This document shows positions 1 to 12,650 of a stretch of DNA of 64,000 nt, one piece after another. Below the pieces are notes generated by a model, which was not told where the DNA came from, ran no database searches, and worked only from the letters and a program-made list of their open reading frames with translations. A program made the translations under genes and the position numbers. The stretch spans positions 45,689,169 through 45,753,168 of the forward strand of contig OX485806.1 of NCBI GenBank assembly GCA_950295325.1, read 5' to 3'. Each line of letters starts with the position of its first letter. Position 1 is the stretch's first letter. The stretch is from Polytrichum commune (taxonomy: Eukaryota; Streptophyta; Polytrichopsida; Polytrichales; Polytrichaceae).

Positions 1-762
1 TGTACGTTACAAAATATGATACAACATTGAAGTGCTCCTTGCTAGGAACCTGCAAAGAAAAATTTAAGTTAAGTCAGGAGCAAGAGATAAGACCAATAGC
101 ATAGCATTATTTCCCACTTGCTGATTATAAAACAAAAGTCCACGATTGAATCTCCAAGAAGTTCCCATTTATTTCTTGCACTGCTTGGTATACCACACAC
201 ACAAGCAAAGACATTCTTGCGAGTCACACCATGCTCCTGAAAAAAACCTGCAACAACCTCAAGATTAAAAGTCTAAAGTGAATCCTTCCACTGCTCACAT
301 TTTCTATAACCTCTGTCATCTCTTAAATTGTTTTTCCTGCTATAAAACAGAGCACCCTGATTTGGGTTCAGATTGAAATCAAGTGCTGAAGGTAAATTTC
401 GCTCAATTGATAAATCTAGTGTGGGCAATTTTGGAAAATCTGACAAAGAATGAGATACATACCTGTAAATTGAAGGCCCAAACAAAGGGATCCCCTTTGC
501 CAAGTGTGCTTGCTCGACCTAGAGCTGTCGTAACCCTGTGATTAGGATTCTCCAGAACGTTATCAATTCGAGATTATTTTTTCAACCAATCAAAGGCAAG
601 CGGCTTCAAAAGACAATCATCTCTTGGAATCTTCACTTTATCAGCCAAGTAATGAGGGCCTCTTACTGTGAAGAAATCTCCCAGTAGCGATGACCATCCA
701 GAAGTACTCTCGCCAACATCGGTGCAAATAATGAGCCTCCCTTCTTGAGCTGCTCTATCCAT
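1..762 (-). pseudogene. DUF1336 / EDR2 C-terminal domain protein, broken, 3' end off window
   Basis: Two minus-strand exons are readable. The first (about 762-463) encodes GDFFTVRGPHYLADKVKIP, then LLKPLAFDWLK, RIDNVLENPNHRV and DPFVWAFNLQ. It ends at a GT donor (462-461, GTATGTATCTC). The second (49-1) follows a TTTCTTTGCAG acceptor (51-50) and continues VPSKEHFNVVSYF. This order (VRG..YL.D..K.P, then the RID segment, then NLQVP....V.YF) is that of DUF1336, the C-terminal domain of plant EDR2-like proteins, which usually follows START/PH domains and is linked to lipid binding and defence regulation. An in-frame TAA lies between WLKK and SRIDN (about 573-571), so I call it a pseudogene; an undetected small intron there is possible but no GT/AG pair is evident. 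The rest of the domain lies beyond position 1. An alternative overlapping frame (EEAEEWIEQLKKGGSLFAP, about 800-690) suggests a further frameshift. Confidence 0.72.
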
Positions 763-785
763 TCCTCTGCTTCCTCAAATTTACC

Positions 786-1267
786 TTGTATCGATGCCTC
801 ATTCTCCATTACCTATTTGGATGTAAGCATATCCATGTTTTTTTCCAAGCTTGGCGAAAAATTTGTCCTCTCTCCATGAAAATATGTCATACTGAAGCAA
901 GGGGAGGACGGCCGCACGGAGGTCTGCCATATTCATGTCCAAAACAACAATGGTTGTAAGAAAGGGGAGAGGAGTTACAACGGGGTCAATCCCAGGGGAC
1001 CCCGATGGAGATGGGAAACCCAAACAGTCCAGCATTCCCTCCACCCCCAAAGAAGCCTTGTACCTGTGTATGAGATCTTTCATGGTTTCCAATCGGCTCA
1101 GCAATTTGTGGTTCACAAATGCAAGCTGACGGCTGACAGCCGACAACCACAATCTCATGCTCAATCTTGTCACCCTCGGAGCCAGACATCACGAAAGGAG
1201 GACAACAACCAAGGGTTTGAAGAGGTTGTTTGGGTTTGTACACGAAGAACCCACAATTTCCTCCCAC
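786..1267 (-). other. Possible upstream exon remnants, unassigned
   Basis: Two overlapping minus-strand frames are open here. One contains MNMADLRAAVLPLLQYDIF and ends GYAYIQIGNGE before a stop. The other contains MSGSEGDKIEHEIVVVGC. They sit directly upstream of the DUF1336 exons on the same strand and could be 5' exons of that gene or an unrelated remnant. I do not recognise a domain in either frame and see no convincing splice sites to join them. Confidence 0.2.
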
Positions 1268-1960
1268 AAGCAGATTCTAATTTGACACACATACAACAAT
1301 GCAAGCATCGGCTGCACCTCACACAAAATAGTGGAATGGGGGTTCCCAACCTGCTAGTCCTCCAAAATATGGCGTCGAAACAAATTGCATAAGGGAGAAT
1401 TAGGTTTTTAGATCTAGGGTTTGGAGGAGAACAGGCCGGTGTGACTGTGCGAGTGACCATTGAGCACATGCCATGGTTCCAGTTCGGGCGGATGGAAAGA
1501 GAGAACACCCACAACCCAAGAATAACAAAACCCAAGAAATTGATCCAACCCACATGCTGGATTTTGCACTCAATAATAGTTGGAGTCGTTCTTGGACCTT
1601 TGTCACACGTTTGTTATGCTCATCCACGTAGGTGCTTGATTGTTGCACAGCAAAGCCATCTTGAACGCCCCCTCCCTCTTCCACACTCCCTTCCTCCTCT
1701 GTGTTCCCTCCTTCCTACGCGCTACCTCCACAGTCCCTGATGCACTTTATGTCCTCCTTTCCTTCCACAAACACTCGTTTGCGCTTTACCTCCCACTTCT
1801 CCGCCTCCTCTTGCCCCCGGTCGTTCAAGTTGGCCTCCCAATCCCCTATCCCCTGGTAGCAGTTGCTCCCTCCCACCTCTCTTCTTCCCTCATTTGCATG
1901 CCTCAATTCGCATTGCCCTTTCCCTTTGATGCATTGGAATACAGGTTGCAAGCATCCAGC
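1268..1960. other. No gene recognised; CT-rich stretch
   Basis: The stretch is pyrimidine-rich on the plus strand, especially 1665-1900 (CTCC/CTTCC runs). That creates long open frames of Ser/Leu/Pro character with no domain. It may be the promoter or leader side of the minus-strand gene to its left, but no element can be pinned down. Confidence 0.4.
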
Positions 1961-2044
1961 GCCAAGAAACTCGACCTCTCTGCTCGCATGGACAAGTCCA
2001 ACGCCAAGAAACTCGACCTCTCTGCTCGCATGGACAAGTCCAAC
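1961..2044. repeat. 42-bp perfect tandem duplication
   Basis: Positions 1961-2002 and 2003-2044 are identical 42-bp units beginning GCCAAGAAACTCGACC. The length is a multiple of three, so an open plus-strand frame reads AKKLDLSARMDKSN twice. The surrounding frame has no known domain, and the repeat itself is all I can support. Confidence 0.95.
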
Positions 2045-5000
2045 GCCAGCATGCCGCAATAATTTGGCACGCCCAAAGAATCCTAGGCATGCAGTCGTGG
2101 AGGACTTCTCCATGTGAGGAAAGGATAATACGCATACAACTCCCTAACATGGGCACATACAATACCCTAGCTAAGGACATGTCTGAGGTGGGTGCCACAT
2201 TCACCATGTTTGGTGACTATCACCCACATGGGCAACCATGTAGGCGGACAATACATTAGAAGTACTTGCAATTTGCGAGGCATCTGATCATGTTCATATT
2301 TCTTTGCCAAGAACCCAATGATGATTGGACATTGTGCAAATTACACAATGACACATTTTGTGCGTTCAAAGTGATTTTGCCTGCATGTGAGCAAGAATCA
2401 TCACACCCTTTAATGCGTGCTAGTCCCGATGGAGAGTCCTTTGTCACACATACTAGGCTATCCTTGACAAGTGCAATTTTGTTCCATGAAGTGTGAGTGA
2501 AGTGGTGTGTATAACACCTTTTTATTAACTCATGCAAACAATCACAAATGCTTGATCACCATACAATGTCAATGCAACAATTATCCAAATGAATTCCCTT
2601 CACACCCAAATCTAATGGCCCTAACCCTCCCTATGAATTCACCCTAGCTCCCAAGTTCCTCTCCTTCGACAATGCATCCATCCCGTCCAACAACTTGCCT
2701 CAACCGTCTTAAATGTTGATGAAATCCTAATATATCTAAATAACCTTCACAGTCCAATCAATGCGCGCAGGATTTTAAGAGGCAACTCAGTAGTTTAGTT
2801 TTGCCATTTCCATATTCCTGAGATCTTCAGAAAGGTGTGCAGCTCCACTACTACTTACTTACTGCCCAATTGAACCTCCCCAGTAGCATGGAGATCTGAG
2901 CTTCGGCGAACGCTTCTGCAACGGAACCACGACCTTTGCGGTTAAATTATGAAGCTCCAAGACCAAATTGCCGTAGGTGAGCCTCCTCTTCATCTTCATT
3001 TTCCCGTTCATCTTTCTTCGTGTCATCATCCTTTATCAACCTGGTCTATGATCACCGTCACCTTTTGATGATGTCTCTCCTCTGCATTCTAGCAAACCTT
3101 CGTAACTCTCACCTTAACTTTTTACCCCAACCCCACCACCAAACTCCCTCTTTCGCTCGCTCTTGCGCTTTTGCTCTCACGTCTGTCGGTCTGCAGTTAG
3201 AGAGAAAACCTTCCTGCACACTTTTCCATGATAGAAAGATTGTGGCAACAACAACTCTCTCTTTCTCTCTTTCCCTCTTCCTTTTTTTTTCTCCTCATTA
3301 TTTTCCGTTGATTTGAGGAATCCGATACATCAGGGGCCTACTGGAAGGCCCCTACTTAGCTAGAAGTTGAGCTTAAGCAAGTTAGTTTAGCAGCTCATGA
3401 ATGAGAAAACCTCTTCTGCCGTGTGCTTGTTGGTTAGCGGAATCCCAAGGAAGGGCGGTCTGCTACCTGACCATGGTCAAGTCGTGATCCTCGCAGCCCC
3501 CATTGCTTATTATTATTCTTCTTCTTCTTCTTCTCCCCTCTCGAAGATGAACACCACCATGTCTCTCACCAAATTCTCCGGCCTCTCGTGCAGGCCAACA
3601 ACTCAAAGCTCCAACCAAATGAACTCCTCAACGGATCCACCAAATTCTCAAGCACACCATTTCTCCTCACAACTAAACTACCATTGTACTCCTCCTCGTC
3701 ACCTCCAACTCTTAACCCCCCAAAACACCCAAAAATTCCTAGAAAACTCTAGTAAAAATCAAGAAAAACCTCCCAAATTGGTCACCGGACACGAGGATGA
3801 CTCGAAGCCGAACTCTTTGCACGGTATGGAACACTGGTGCCCCAAGTTCTAAGATCCCTTCCCACGGTTAGGGCACTCTTCTCCTTCTTCCTAATGAATT
3901 GCTTCTCATTCCTCCTCACTTTCACCGCTGCCACACCAAACATGTGAACTCAAATCTCACTGCCAGCAACGCCACATTTTTGAACCAATAACTGGTTCAC
4001 CCTAAACTGATGCAATCATTCACCAACAACTCCCACATTAAGGTTTCGCATTGAACAATACTTCATGTTTGTGCAGAAACCCGTTCACCTAGGAAAATCG
4101 GGTTATGCTTGGGTAGCAGACACCTTGGGAGAGTACAAGCCCATCAAGGGAAAGGAGAAGAAATGGCCAAAATACAAATGCCCCGGGGTGCCAATGACAC
4201 CCAACACGGGTGCCAAGCCACCCACATATGGTGGCCACCCTCGGCAGTGCATTGTGCAACCCATGAACGCCAACCCGCTTGCAACCCTATGCCCAAAACC
4301 CAAACCCGATGCACAAAAGAACGTCACCCAAAGGCTACCAAAATGGTGGCGGTCAACCAACCAGGTTGACATCGCAACCATCACCCATCTAAACCAAGTT
4401 ACACCCAACATTTGCTGACATATACCCAAATTGTAGTCGTGGCGGTAGTCAGACTGCAGGTTTTAGTCAAAATGGCAGTGGACACAGACCCTACCATCAC
4501 CGCAGAGAAGGGTTGATTTGGACACAATTATTTTTAGTGTTTGAGGTCATCAACCGAGGGAACAACCTTACATCCAATGATAAGATAAATGGAGACAAAA
4601 TACTTGTAGAGCTCAACTACTTTTACTTGTTCCTAGAATTGACCTTGACATAAAGACTTAGAATATCTTTTGGATTCAAATGGCTAAACCACCTAATGTC
4701 AATATTGTTTGTTGTTATTTTCTTTTGGTCCACAAATGTTTTCCCTCGTTATATTGGTAGGTGTCTTTGTTATCCTTTAAAAAAATATTTTACATTGTAT
4801 TCATCATGATGGAATTTTAAGTATAACTTAAAAGTAATTTTTGTTGTAATGAATTGTTTTCTTGGTGACATTTCTTCAAGTAGTCACATTTGATCAAGTG
4901 TTGTTTTTAATCTATCAACTTGGTTTTTGGTATCTTTCCTTGTAATGTTGTAACTTCTTCATGTGCTATATGAGTTTTTTAAGCTCAAGTATTACTTTAT

Positions 5001-5169
5001 ATTTGTGCATCACAATGTTGTGATTTTTTCACGTGCCACAATTATATCTTAAAGCTGAAATATTACTTTAAGCATTGATCTAAATTTTATCAATTTCTCA
5101 TCGTATTTTAAAGGTTTGTAACGTCTTCATGTGCCGCAGTTGTTTCTTCTTCTTCTTAAATAACTAGTT
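2045..5169. other. Anonymous intergenic DNA with small microsatellites
   Basis: No homology is recognisable. There is a TTA/TCT microsatellite at about 3507-3534, a CT-rich tract near 3258-3300 and a CTT run near 5147-5157. Plus-strand open frames near 3397-3852 and 4065-4418 are rich in Ser/Thr/Pro and show no motif, so I do not call them genes. From about 4520 the DNA becomes AT-rich. Confidence 0.5.
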
Positions 5170-5405
5170 AATTTTTCTTCAAGTAACTAAGTATCTTAAG
5201 TAACCAAGTTGCCAAGTAGTCCAATAATCCAAGTATTCAAGTGACTCTCTTATAAGTTAACCAAGTGACCAAGTAGCCAAGTAATCTAAGTATTCAATTG
5301 ATTATTTTATACGTTAATCAAGTAAAAAATTTGTATTTCTTCCAAGTAATTGAGTATCTTCAGTGACTGAGTTGCCAAGTAATAAGTTCCTTATTCTTTC
5401 CCAAG
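5170..5405. repeat. Degenerate AAGTA/CCAAGT repeat block
   Basis: Short words such as CAAGTAACTAAGTA, CCAAGTAGTCCAA and CAAGTAGCCAAGTAATC recur throughout. At a larger scale a unit of about 60 bp appears twice (near 5212 and 5272: CCAAGTAGTC..AAGTATTCAAGTGA and CCAAGTAGCC..AAGTATTCAATTGA). An outer pair (CTTCAAGTAACTAAGTATC and CTTCCAAGTAATTGAGTATC) brackets it. It ends against the Copia LTR to the right. Confidence 0.7.
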
Positions 5406-5418
5406 TAGCTAAGTATTA

Positions 5419-5676
5419 TGGGAATCAATAGGAGATAAAATTGCACAAGCACAAATACCTATACAAATGCATATGAACAATGCTTGGAGTGAGATAGTCT
5501 CATACTCTCTTGCTTTGTCTTTTATTGTTTATTTTCACTTCATTGGTTCACACAAACAATATGAGATAACTCTTATCCCTCTTCGGACTGGCATGGTAGC
5601 TTTATCCTAACCTTATTCTATATCATGCCTCTTCATGTATATTTTTATTGACTACAAGCAATCTAATGCCCTTCCA
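5419..5676 (-). mobile_element. Copia-type LTR, minus orientation (solo or isolated)
   Basis: Read on the minus strand it begins TGGAAGGGCATTAGATTGC and ends CTATTGATTCCCA. It matches, over its whole length, the LTR that follows a Copia RNase H at 60613-60878 in the plus direction. The shared blocks include ATTAGATTGCTTGTAGT, GGGATAAGAGTTATC and CAATTTTATCTCCTA. The two are clearly diverged. Flanking 5-bp sequences (TATTA left, AAATA right) do not match, and neither a primer-binding site nor internal Copia domains are attached, so this is a stranded LTR. Confidence 0.8.
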
Positions 5677-6655
5677 AAATACAAACCTCAATATTAAAAT
5701 TTTCCACCCTTGGATACAATTTCATAGATATCCACATTTGCCACTAGATTTTAATCTCAAAGACATAAATATTTTGGTTTATACTAGTATAATGACTTTT
5801 CAGTCACAACCTTTAACTCGCAATCCACATGAATGCATGGATCAAATCATCTTATTACCGGATTGTTGGAGCCACTTGTTGTACATTGTGCCTGCAAGGT
5901 TACATCTTGGCATTTTCACATGTTCATCCATTGTCATATCATGCAAACATTAAATAGATTATAGTAAATTATATATAATTTCTATTCAAAATCAAAGTAC
6001 ATTGCAAAATACATAGTGGTTTTGCATTTACAAAAATCATATGAACACTCTCCCATTCCACTCAACTCAAGAATTTGTCCATTCCTAAGTTTTGAAGAAA
6101 AACCTCCTCCCCTTTTGTAAACTCTAGTTGCATTGCCTTGGTCTTAACACATAATGCATTCTCAGAGGTTGACCTTACCCTCACCATTTTTTGGGCATTG
6201 GTTTGCATTTAGATTGTAAGCCTATGCATGAACTATACTTGAAATTTTTCTCTTATTGCACTAGACCTTGTTTTCTTGCACCAACCTCCTTTCATACTCT
6301 GCTAGCCTGAGCTTGATCAACCTTTCTTGCTTCCAAGATCTCTCTCTCTTGAGGTTTGTGAAGCTTTTGATATTATCTGCAACTGAGACATTAAGGTGCC
6401 ATACTATTTTTCATAACCATTGTGGCCTTTCTATGGACACACTTCATGTGATTTGTTTTCATGCTACCTATAAATGTCTCGTGGCGTTTCTTATGAGTTT
6501 TTCTACAAGTTACCATTTTAAATTTGTTTAAGTATTAAATCCTCAATGGTAAGTGTGTTTTGGTTTAGTAGGTGGTTGGTTACTCATCCTTGACAAAGAT
6601 ATCTCAGATAGAATTGTGGATTTCTTCTCTTATTGGGATTTGATTTGTAGGACCT
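5677..6655. other. No gene recognised, AT-rich
   Basis: Open frames at 5648-5953, 6268-6531 and 6553-6780 on the plus strand show no motif I recognise. The end of the last lies inside the adjacent LTR. Nothing else is supported here. Confidence 0.4.
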
Positions 6656-8560
6656 TGTCGCAACCCTTGCTAGTGCCCCTTAACAATCTTGGTCATTTTC
6701 CAAGTCTAGCAAAGGTCACGAGCGAACCCTTTGCATTCCACCATGCGAATGGTCAGATCTCCATACGACGGACCTTTTAGCTCGTAGGAGGGGGACCAAG
6801 CCTCCTATACTTGCATCTGGGACTCTCATTTTAATCGGTAACCAATGCTTAGATGTGGGCTTCCATCCATGAATGTCCAATATTTAGTTGATCATTGCAA
6901 TGCCAAAGCAACACTACTACAACCCAAACCATATTAGGCAACTATGCCCCCATGTTGGGCCAATGCTCGTGGAAGCCGTGCCGTTCGGCCTCGAGTGGGT
7001 TCGGCCGACCGCGTCGCCTCACTCATATAAGCCTATAGGACCTTTTGTCTTTCTACCAAGAGTTGGGGCCAAATATACATTTTTCCTTAGCAATTGGAGC
7101 TGGAAGTTCCAAGCAACTTCCAAACAACATAACTTCTTTTTATAATCTCTAATGTTCACATGTGACCACTCCATCGTCATTTACATTTCACATAGATGTT
7201 GATAGACTCCCCTCTTGCCCCCATTCAGACAAGTATTGAAAAAATTATGCATGCTCAAACTTTGATAATCTTGGGAGCCACTCCCATGCCACTAATGTAC
7301 TACGACGTTGTCCCAGGACAATGCCCCACTCAAATTGCCATATCTCCTAGCTCACACCTCCAATTAAGGCGTTATTTGTCGGAACACGAGATCGACATAA
7401 ACATCAGGTTAAGCATTTTTAGTGCTTAATCCGGCTGTCCAAATGATCCGAGTATCATTCCAAGGACCTTGTGAAGTGTAAGATTGTCGTTCCTCTCCTT
7501 CCCTGCCTGAAAATCAACCACCGAGCGGAATGGCCTTTCCGTTTTCGGATGGACTGTTTGGAAATCCTCACTTCCGGGACTTGCCTTCCGGATGAACCAC
7601 TAAATCTAAGACATACTCCTACTCCTATCTCCTCAAATCCTACCTCCTCTAGTCCTAACTCCAGTGGTGATGTGGTTCATCTGAGGAAAATGCTCCGCTA
7701 TGGCCACGTTCCGGTATTCCCTCACAACCAGTGCGGATCAGCTTCATCCGGCCTGGCAGGTCACACAGAGAATCCGTAATGTATGCCCAGAACTAAAACG
7801 ACAGATTGATCTGGATCCACTCGGGGTCTATAAATCCAGGATAACTGGGCGACCCGTACCGCTTTCGAACTACCCCTCCCAAATACTGTGGGACCTCATC
7901 AAAAGGTCGGATGGCATAAGACCGAGTACCCATCAAGCTCCTTACGCATTCCTAACAGCGGCTATTCCACATAGAAGTTATACAGGCAAACGGGATAGCA
8001 AGGTTTCACCTCCCACTACACCACATAAGTGGTCAACCCAACCCTATAGCCGGATTCGATCCGGGCCTTTCCCTCTCGTACTATCTTGATTTCCTGACTC
8101 TTTTATTCTCCTTCATCCTTGGACACACTCCGGACTATTTGTGCACAAAACACACCAAGGCTATAGAGAATCAGAGTTTTATTGAGTTAGAAAGCACAAA
8201 ACAACACAAAGGGGGGGAAAAAACCCTTCCCCAACTTCAAAACCTCTTAAATAGTGGTCTTTGACCCCAAACTGAAGGGGCGGCGCCGTTGTCCGCTCTA
8301 CCCTACCCTAACTGAGAATGCCTTGGAATCGACGCGTTTGCGGAAATTTTGGATCTCAGATCCTACTTTCACGCTGACACAAAATTTGAACTGCCTAGTC
8401 CTAACAAGATCTTCTATTCCTGACTACCCAACTGCCTAACACTACCTAACTATCTAAATCAAGTGGTGCGGTGCTTCTTCGGTGTTGTACATGCCTTGGA
8501 CTGAGTGGTTGTCCCAGCTAGCCCATTGATTCCGGATGCTCCGCCACCTGGGGTTAGCAA

Positions 8561-11500
8561 TCACCTCTCCTGCAGCCGAGTGAAGATCTTGCGCATGCTA
8601 GGAGAAGGGGTGACCTCTTCCTTGGACTCCTCTGCTGTTGAAGGCTCCCACGATCCGTCGTCTGAGCCGGAACTCTCCGGGGTCAGAACCTCCTTCTTCT
8701 TCCTGGAGCTCTGCCTTGGTGAAGGCTCACTCTCCGCTGTCCATCCTTTGTTCCGACTACTCGGGGTCGGAGTGATCCGTCGCTCTCTAACCGCCAAAGG
8801 GGGTGGCTGTCCCAAGGGTTCCACGATCATGCAATCGGGTGCGAGTGATGCACCCCGTGGGTCGTTCATTTGCAAATTAGCTCAAGAAGACTCACGGTGA
8901 AACATCACGTAAATTTATATTCGCTTGAGAACTACCGTGCCTCATTAATATGTTCGGTCCTCGAATTAATAATCCCTCTCTTCTCCTTATGATATGAATA
9001 TAATTATTGGAGTGAATACAATCTCATTATCTTAATTCTTATTCTCAATGTAAGGCATCATTGATAATAAGAACCATTAGATTTAAAGAAAGCTTCAAGA
9101 GGTGTAACAATATCCTTGATAATAATATAGTATTCAATAAATTGTATGAATCCTTAATGTTAGTAGTTCATAAACATTAATCACACAAATGATAATAATC
9201 TTATAATGATGAAGAAGATCTAATATTCTTGAGTCTTCCTTTTTAAGCTCAAGTGTTACTACTTATAATATTGTAACTTGACATGTATGCATATAGTAGT
9301 TATAATTTCATGAACACATCATTGATTGTTTTGCAATGTCACGTTTAACATTCAAAGTGTTTTAATGACAATAATAATTATAACTCTCTTGAGGTTTATT
9401 CAAGAAAAAGAACTCCTCTTTGATTGTTAATGACATCCAACAACTCACAAAGTATCTTAAGAGGAGAAGCACTTTTACTACAAAGTGTTTCTTGATGACG
9501 AGAAGATAAACCTATCTCTCTTGAGTTTTGCTCAAGAGAGAGAGAGATCTTTTCTTGAATAGATAATCCTTCAAATTGTAATGACATCCAACAACTCACA
9601 AAGAATCTTAAAGTAAGAAGCTTCAATAACAATTGTAGTAAGTAAATTATCTTATATCAATATTACTTCATTCATATGTATTCAAACTTTGCTATGAATT
9701 AATGTCTTCATCATTCTTGTTAATCATAAGTTCAACAATCAATATGTAGTATAATATGTATAATACTTATAAGTCAATTATGTAGTTTTCAATAATAAGC
9801 TTCTCCTCTTTTGAAGGAGTTGCAATCGTTAAGTTGTTTTGCTTAAATCATAACATGCATATAATTCTTCAATCATTCAATCACATGTATATTTATAATT
9901 CCCTTTTGAGGAGATCAATGATAAGTTCCGCTTTGAGAGATAATCTTGTTTCCTTCACTCAAATTGACAATCACTTTCTCAATTCAATCTTTCTCAAAGT
10001 CCCATTGATTCTCCAATTTGTCTTGAGTGCTTTGTTCTCACCCCCACACTATCTTTTGAGTTCTTTCTCAAAAGAGTCTACTCAATCTACTCTACTCTCG
10101 GTTGCTCAATCACTTAAGCTACAAAGTACTATTGACGACTCGTAGTTCAAATTGAGAGAGGTAGAAAGATCACACGCATTTGTAGAAAAGATAAGTGTAT
10201 TGCAAAAGTTCCTCAAGAGGAGAGTTATAAAAGCTTCAAGTGATTCTTGACACTCAAATTTAAGATAACTTCGTTGTGTAGAAAATGAGGTATAAGTCTC
10301 CTAAATTGCTTCCCTTATATAGTCTTTTCTTCCTATCCAAAATCTATACTAAGAGTGGTTGTTAACTTCCACTTCCTAGATACTAACTATCTTTGATATG
10401 TGTAGATAATATCTATCCTAAACGGTTATAACCGTTTCATCACCTTAATGTTCGTATTCCTAAGATTTTCCTAATTCCTTGTTGTGGCTACATTCTAAAC
10501 TCTTTTTGGAGATCAATCAAATCTTCAAGTTGATTGATTAATGATCATAGAATGTACCATGTTCCTATATTCCTCTTAATGTCTTCATAATGTCTTTGTA
10601 GCATAAGAATCTAAAATTCTTATCATAATCATACTTTCTCAAAATGCTACATTTTCCATAATCATGTCTCTTCAAAATCCTACATTCTAATATATTCCCT
10701 AACCATACTTCTTCGGATAATCCTTCATCCTCAAAATCCTACATACTATGCTAATAGAATGTAATTCATACTTCCTATAACCCTATATACCCTTATATAC
10801 CTCTTACATAAGTCCTTTCATCCTTATATAATGGTCTTCCTTCCTAAATTCTAAGTTTTCCTTTGCTAACCCACTGGGTACCCATTGCCGTGGGTAATAG
10901 AACCTATAACCGCACGTAATGTGTGTAAAGCCGTGGCAGTGACCCTATTACCGTGGCCGACCTTTGGAGAGCTTTCTTCGGTGTTCTTCTTCGGCATTCT
11001 TCCTCTTTTCTCTCCGGAGTTGTTTGATGTCGTTATGTGCTTTATCTTGCTTCTTTCTCTTCTATAATGTTGCTACTCAACAGCGAGTGGCTGCGAAATC
11101 TGTACCGCAAGGGCCTTATCGCGATCCGGAGTCTTGGCTCGCTCCGGAATCCTGGTCCTCTCTGGAGTCTAGGTTTTTTTCTGCAACTGAGCCCTTTCCA
11201 GCATTGGAGACTAGACCCGTCCTGACCTCACAAAACGCTCCGTGTCTTTCCTCCGAATTGGAGGTGACCGGACCCTTTTCGGCTCTAGGGTCTTCTCGCG
11301 AGCCGGAGCCTTGCCGGATTCCTACTGCCTTGAGGTCCCTGCGGCTTGGCTAGGCCCTGGAGTGGCCTAGGCGGTTGGGACGAGCTCCACCTCGCCTACC
11401 ACTTCGTAAATCCCGGCCGTGGGCGATCCGGGCAGGTTTGAATCCGTCATCCGCCTTGGGGTCCGCGCGGGGGCAGAAGCTTCTGAATTTCCTTCAACAG

Positions 11501-12650
11501 GTCCTTCATTGACATGGAGTACTTAACCAGAATCTGCAGGGTTTTCCGGGTTGAGGAAGGATCCACCGTCTCCACGAGTTTGTCGTACATGTGGGCTTTG
11601 TTGACGATCTCTCCTGGATATCCGACCAGCCCCCGGACTCGGTCCAACCTTCTTAGCCAGTTCCCGGAGGATGTTTCCGGGTCCGCAGTTATCCAATGCC
11701 CTACTTACACCCCGGGTAATATGCTCCAGCCGGAAATAATGATTCTAGAGGTGGGTCAGCTCCTCCCGGACTCGCTTGAAGGGAGTCTCCGGATATTTGA
11801 AGGAGGACATGTCAATAACCCTCCAGTTCGGCTCCCTGCTTGGGCCGGCTTCGCTTCGGGGCTGAGGAGTGGCCGTTCTTCTCGCTTCGGGGGTGGGTGC
11901 GACAGGAGGCGGCTCAGGGACGGCAGGGTCGCTGAATGATTCTTCCGTTCTGGCATCTGTCAACTCAACCTCCGGCCCGAGTTTGTAGATGACCTCATCC
12001 TCCGCAATTGTTAAATCATCCCCCTTTTCTTCCTTAACACACCCATTCCGCTAATAAAGATGAAGAATGTAGGGGGAGAGAGGAGAGGTTTTCTTGCCAA
12101 TGTGAGGGATCGACTTCTCCACCAATTCATGGATGAGCCGTCCCAAATTGACTGGCCGCGTTCCGGACACGGCTCCGAAGATGGTATTAGCCATTGTGAT
12201 GCTTAACCTCTTGGGTTTCTCTGGATAGAGAATGGGGAGGCAAAATTCTATTACCCTACGCTCCCTAGGGTTTCGGCAATCTCCCGGATAGAACCCATCC
12301 TTTGGATCATGCTCCATTCTGAACTTGCCTACAAAGTAAATATCCTTCCGGTTTGCCCACCTTTCGCCCTTCCTCAGCGCAAACCCATAGACATCAGCCC
12401 AAACCTCTGCCGTCCACTGTTCCAGATTCTACCGCATTGTCCTCTTCCACTGATTCCCTCTCTTAGACAAAAACTCCCTCAATGTGGCCTCGCTCCGCAA
12501 ATTCCAGGGCTTCGCCAGGAGGCCCTCGCATCCCATCCGGGTGAGGTCCTCTATCAACTCCTTCAGCTCCGACTCCCGAGTCGGGATGGCAGGCGCTACA
12601 TTCTTAAGGGGAATCGGAACAGGATCATCGTCCTCCCGCACTTGCGGCAT
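8561..12650 (-). pseudogene. Element C gag-like/coiled-coil protein, copy 1, degenerate
   Basis: Pieces on the minus strand match the copy 2 protein in order. They are the N-terminus from 12650 (MPQVREDDDPVPIPLK, then GLLAKPWNLR), the middle at 12317-12051 (DPKDGFYPGDCRNPRERRV, then SITMANTIFGAVSG and SPYILHLY), the part after the coiled coil at 11647-11447 (GEIVNKAHMYDKL, ILVKYSMSMKDLL) and the C-terminus at 8875-8561 (SPSMRKIFTRLQ). Stops and frame changes separate the pieces, and the AT-rich insert lies between the last two. Where copy 2 has an in-frame TGA, this copy keeps Arg (RERRVIEF), which shows that the ancestral ORF ran through. The function is unknown; see copy 2. Confidence 0.8.
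8877..10880. mobile_element. AT-rich segment nested in element C copy 1 (ends approximate)
   Basis: Base composition switches abruptly from GC-rich C-family sequence to AT-rich near 8877 and back between about 10880 and 11060. Copy 2 has nothing at this point, and the segment accounts for the length difference between the two copies. Inside is a direct repeat of about 40 bp (TGACATCCAACAACTCACAA near 9429 and again near 9583), together with CTCAAGAG/CTCTTGAG words in both orientations. I find no coding domain and cannot fix the termini. GTCGTTCA near 8861 and GTCGTTAT near 11029 are only a suggestion of a target duplication. Confidence 0.55.

Noticed and set aside
1640-2062. 140-codon plus-strand frame ending in the 42-bp tandem repeat.
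   Set aside because: Composition is that of a CT-rich tract, with no domain, and it is open on both strands. The repeat is reported alone.
2949-2980. ATG followed by KLQDQIAV and a GTGAGC donor, like the first exon of a short-chain dehydrogenase.
   Set aside because: Only nine codons, with no downstream TGxxxGxG exon found. It is too short to support.
5170-5405. A CRISPR-like or centromeric array.
   Set aside because: Units are degenerate and irregular with no constant repeat/spacer pattern, and the context is a plant genome.
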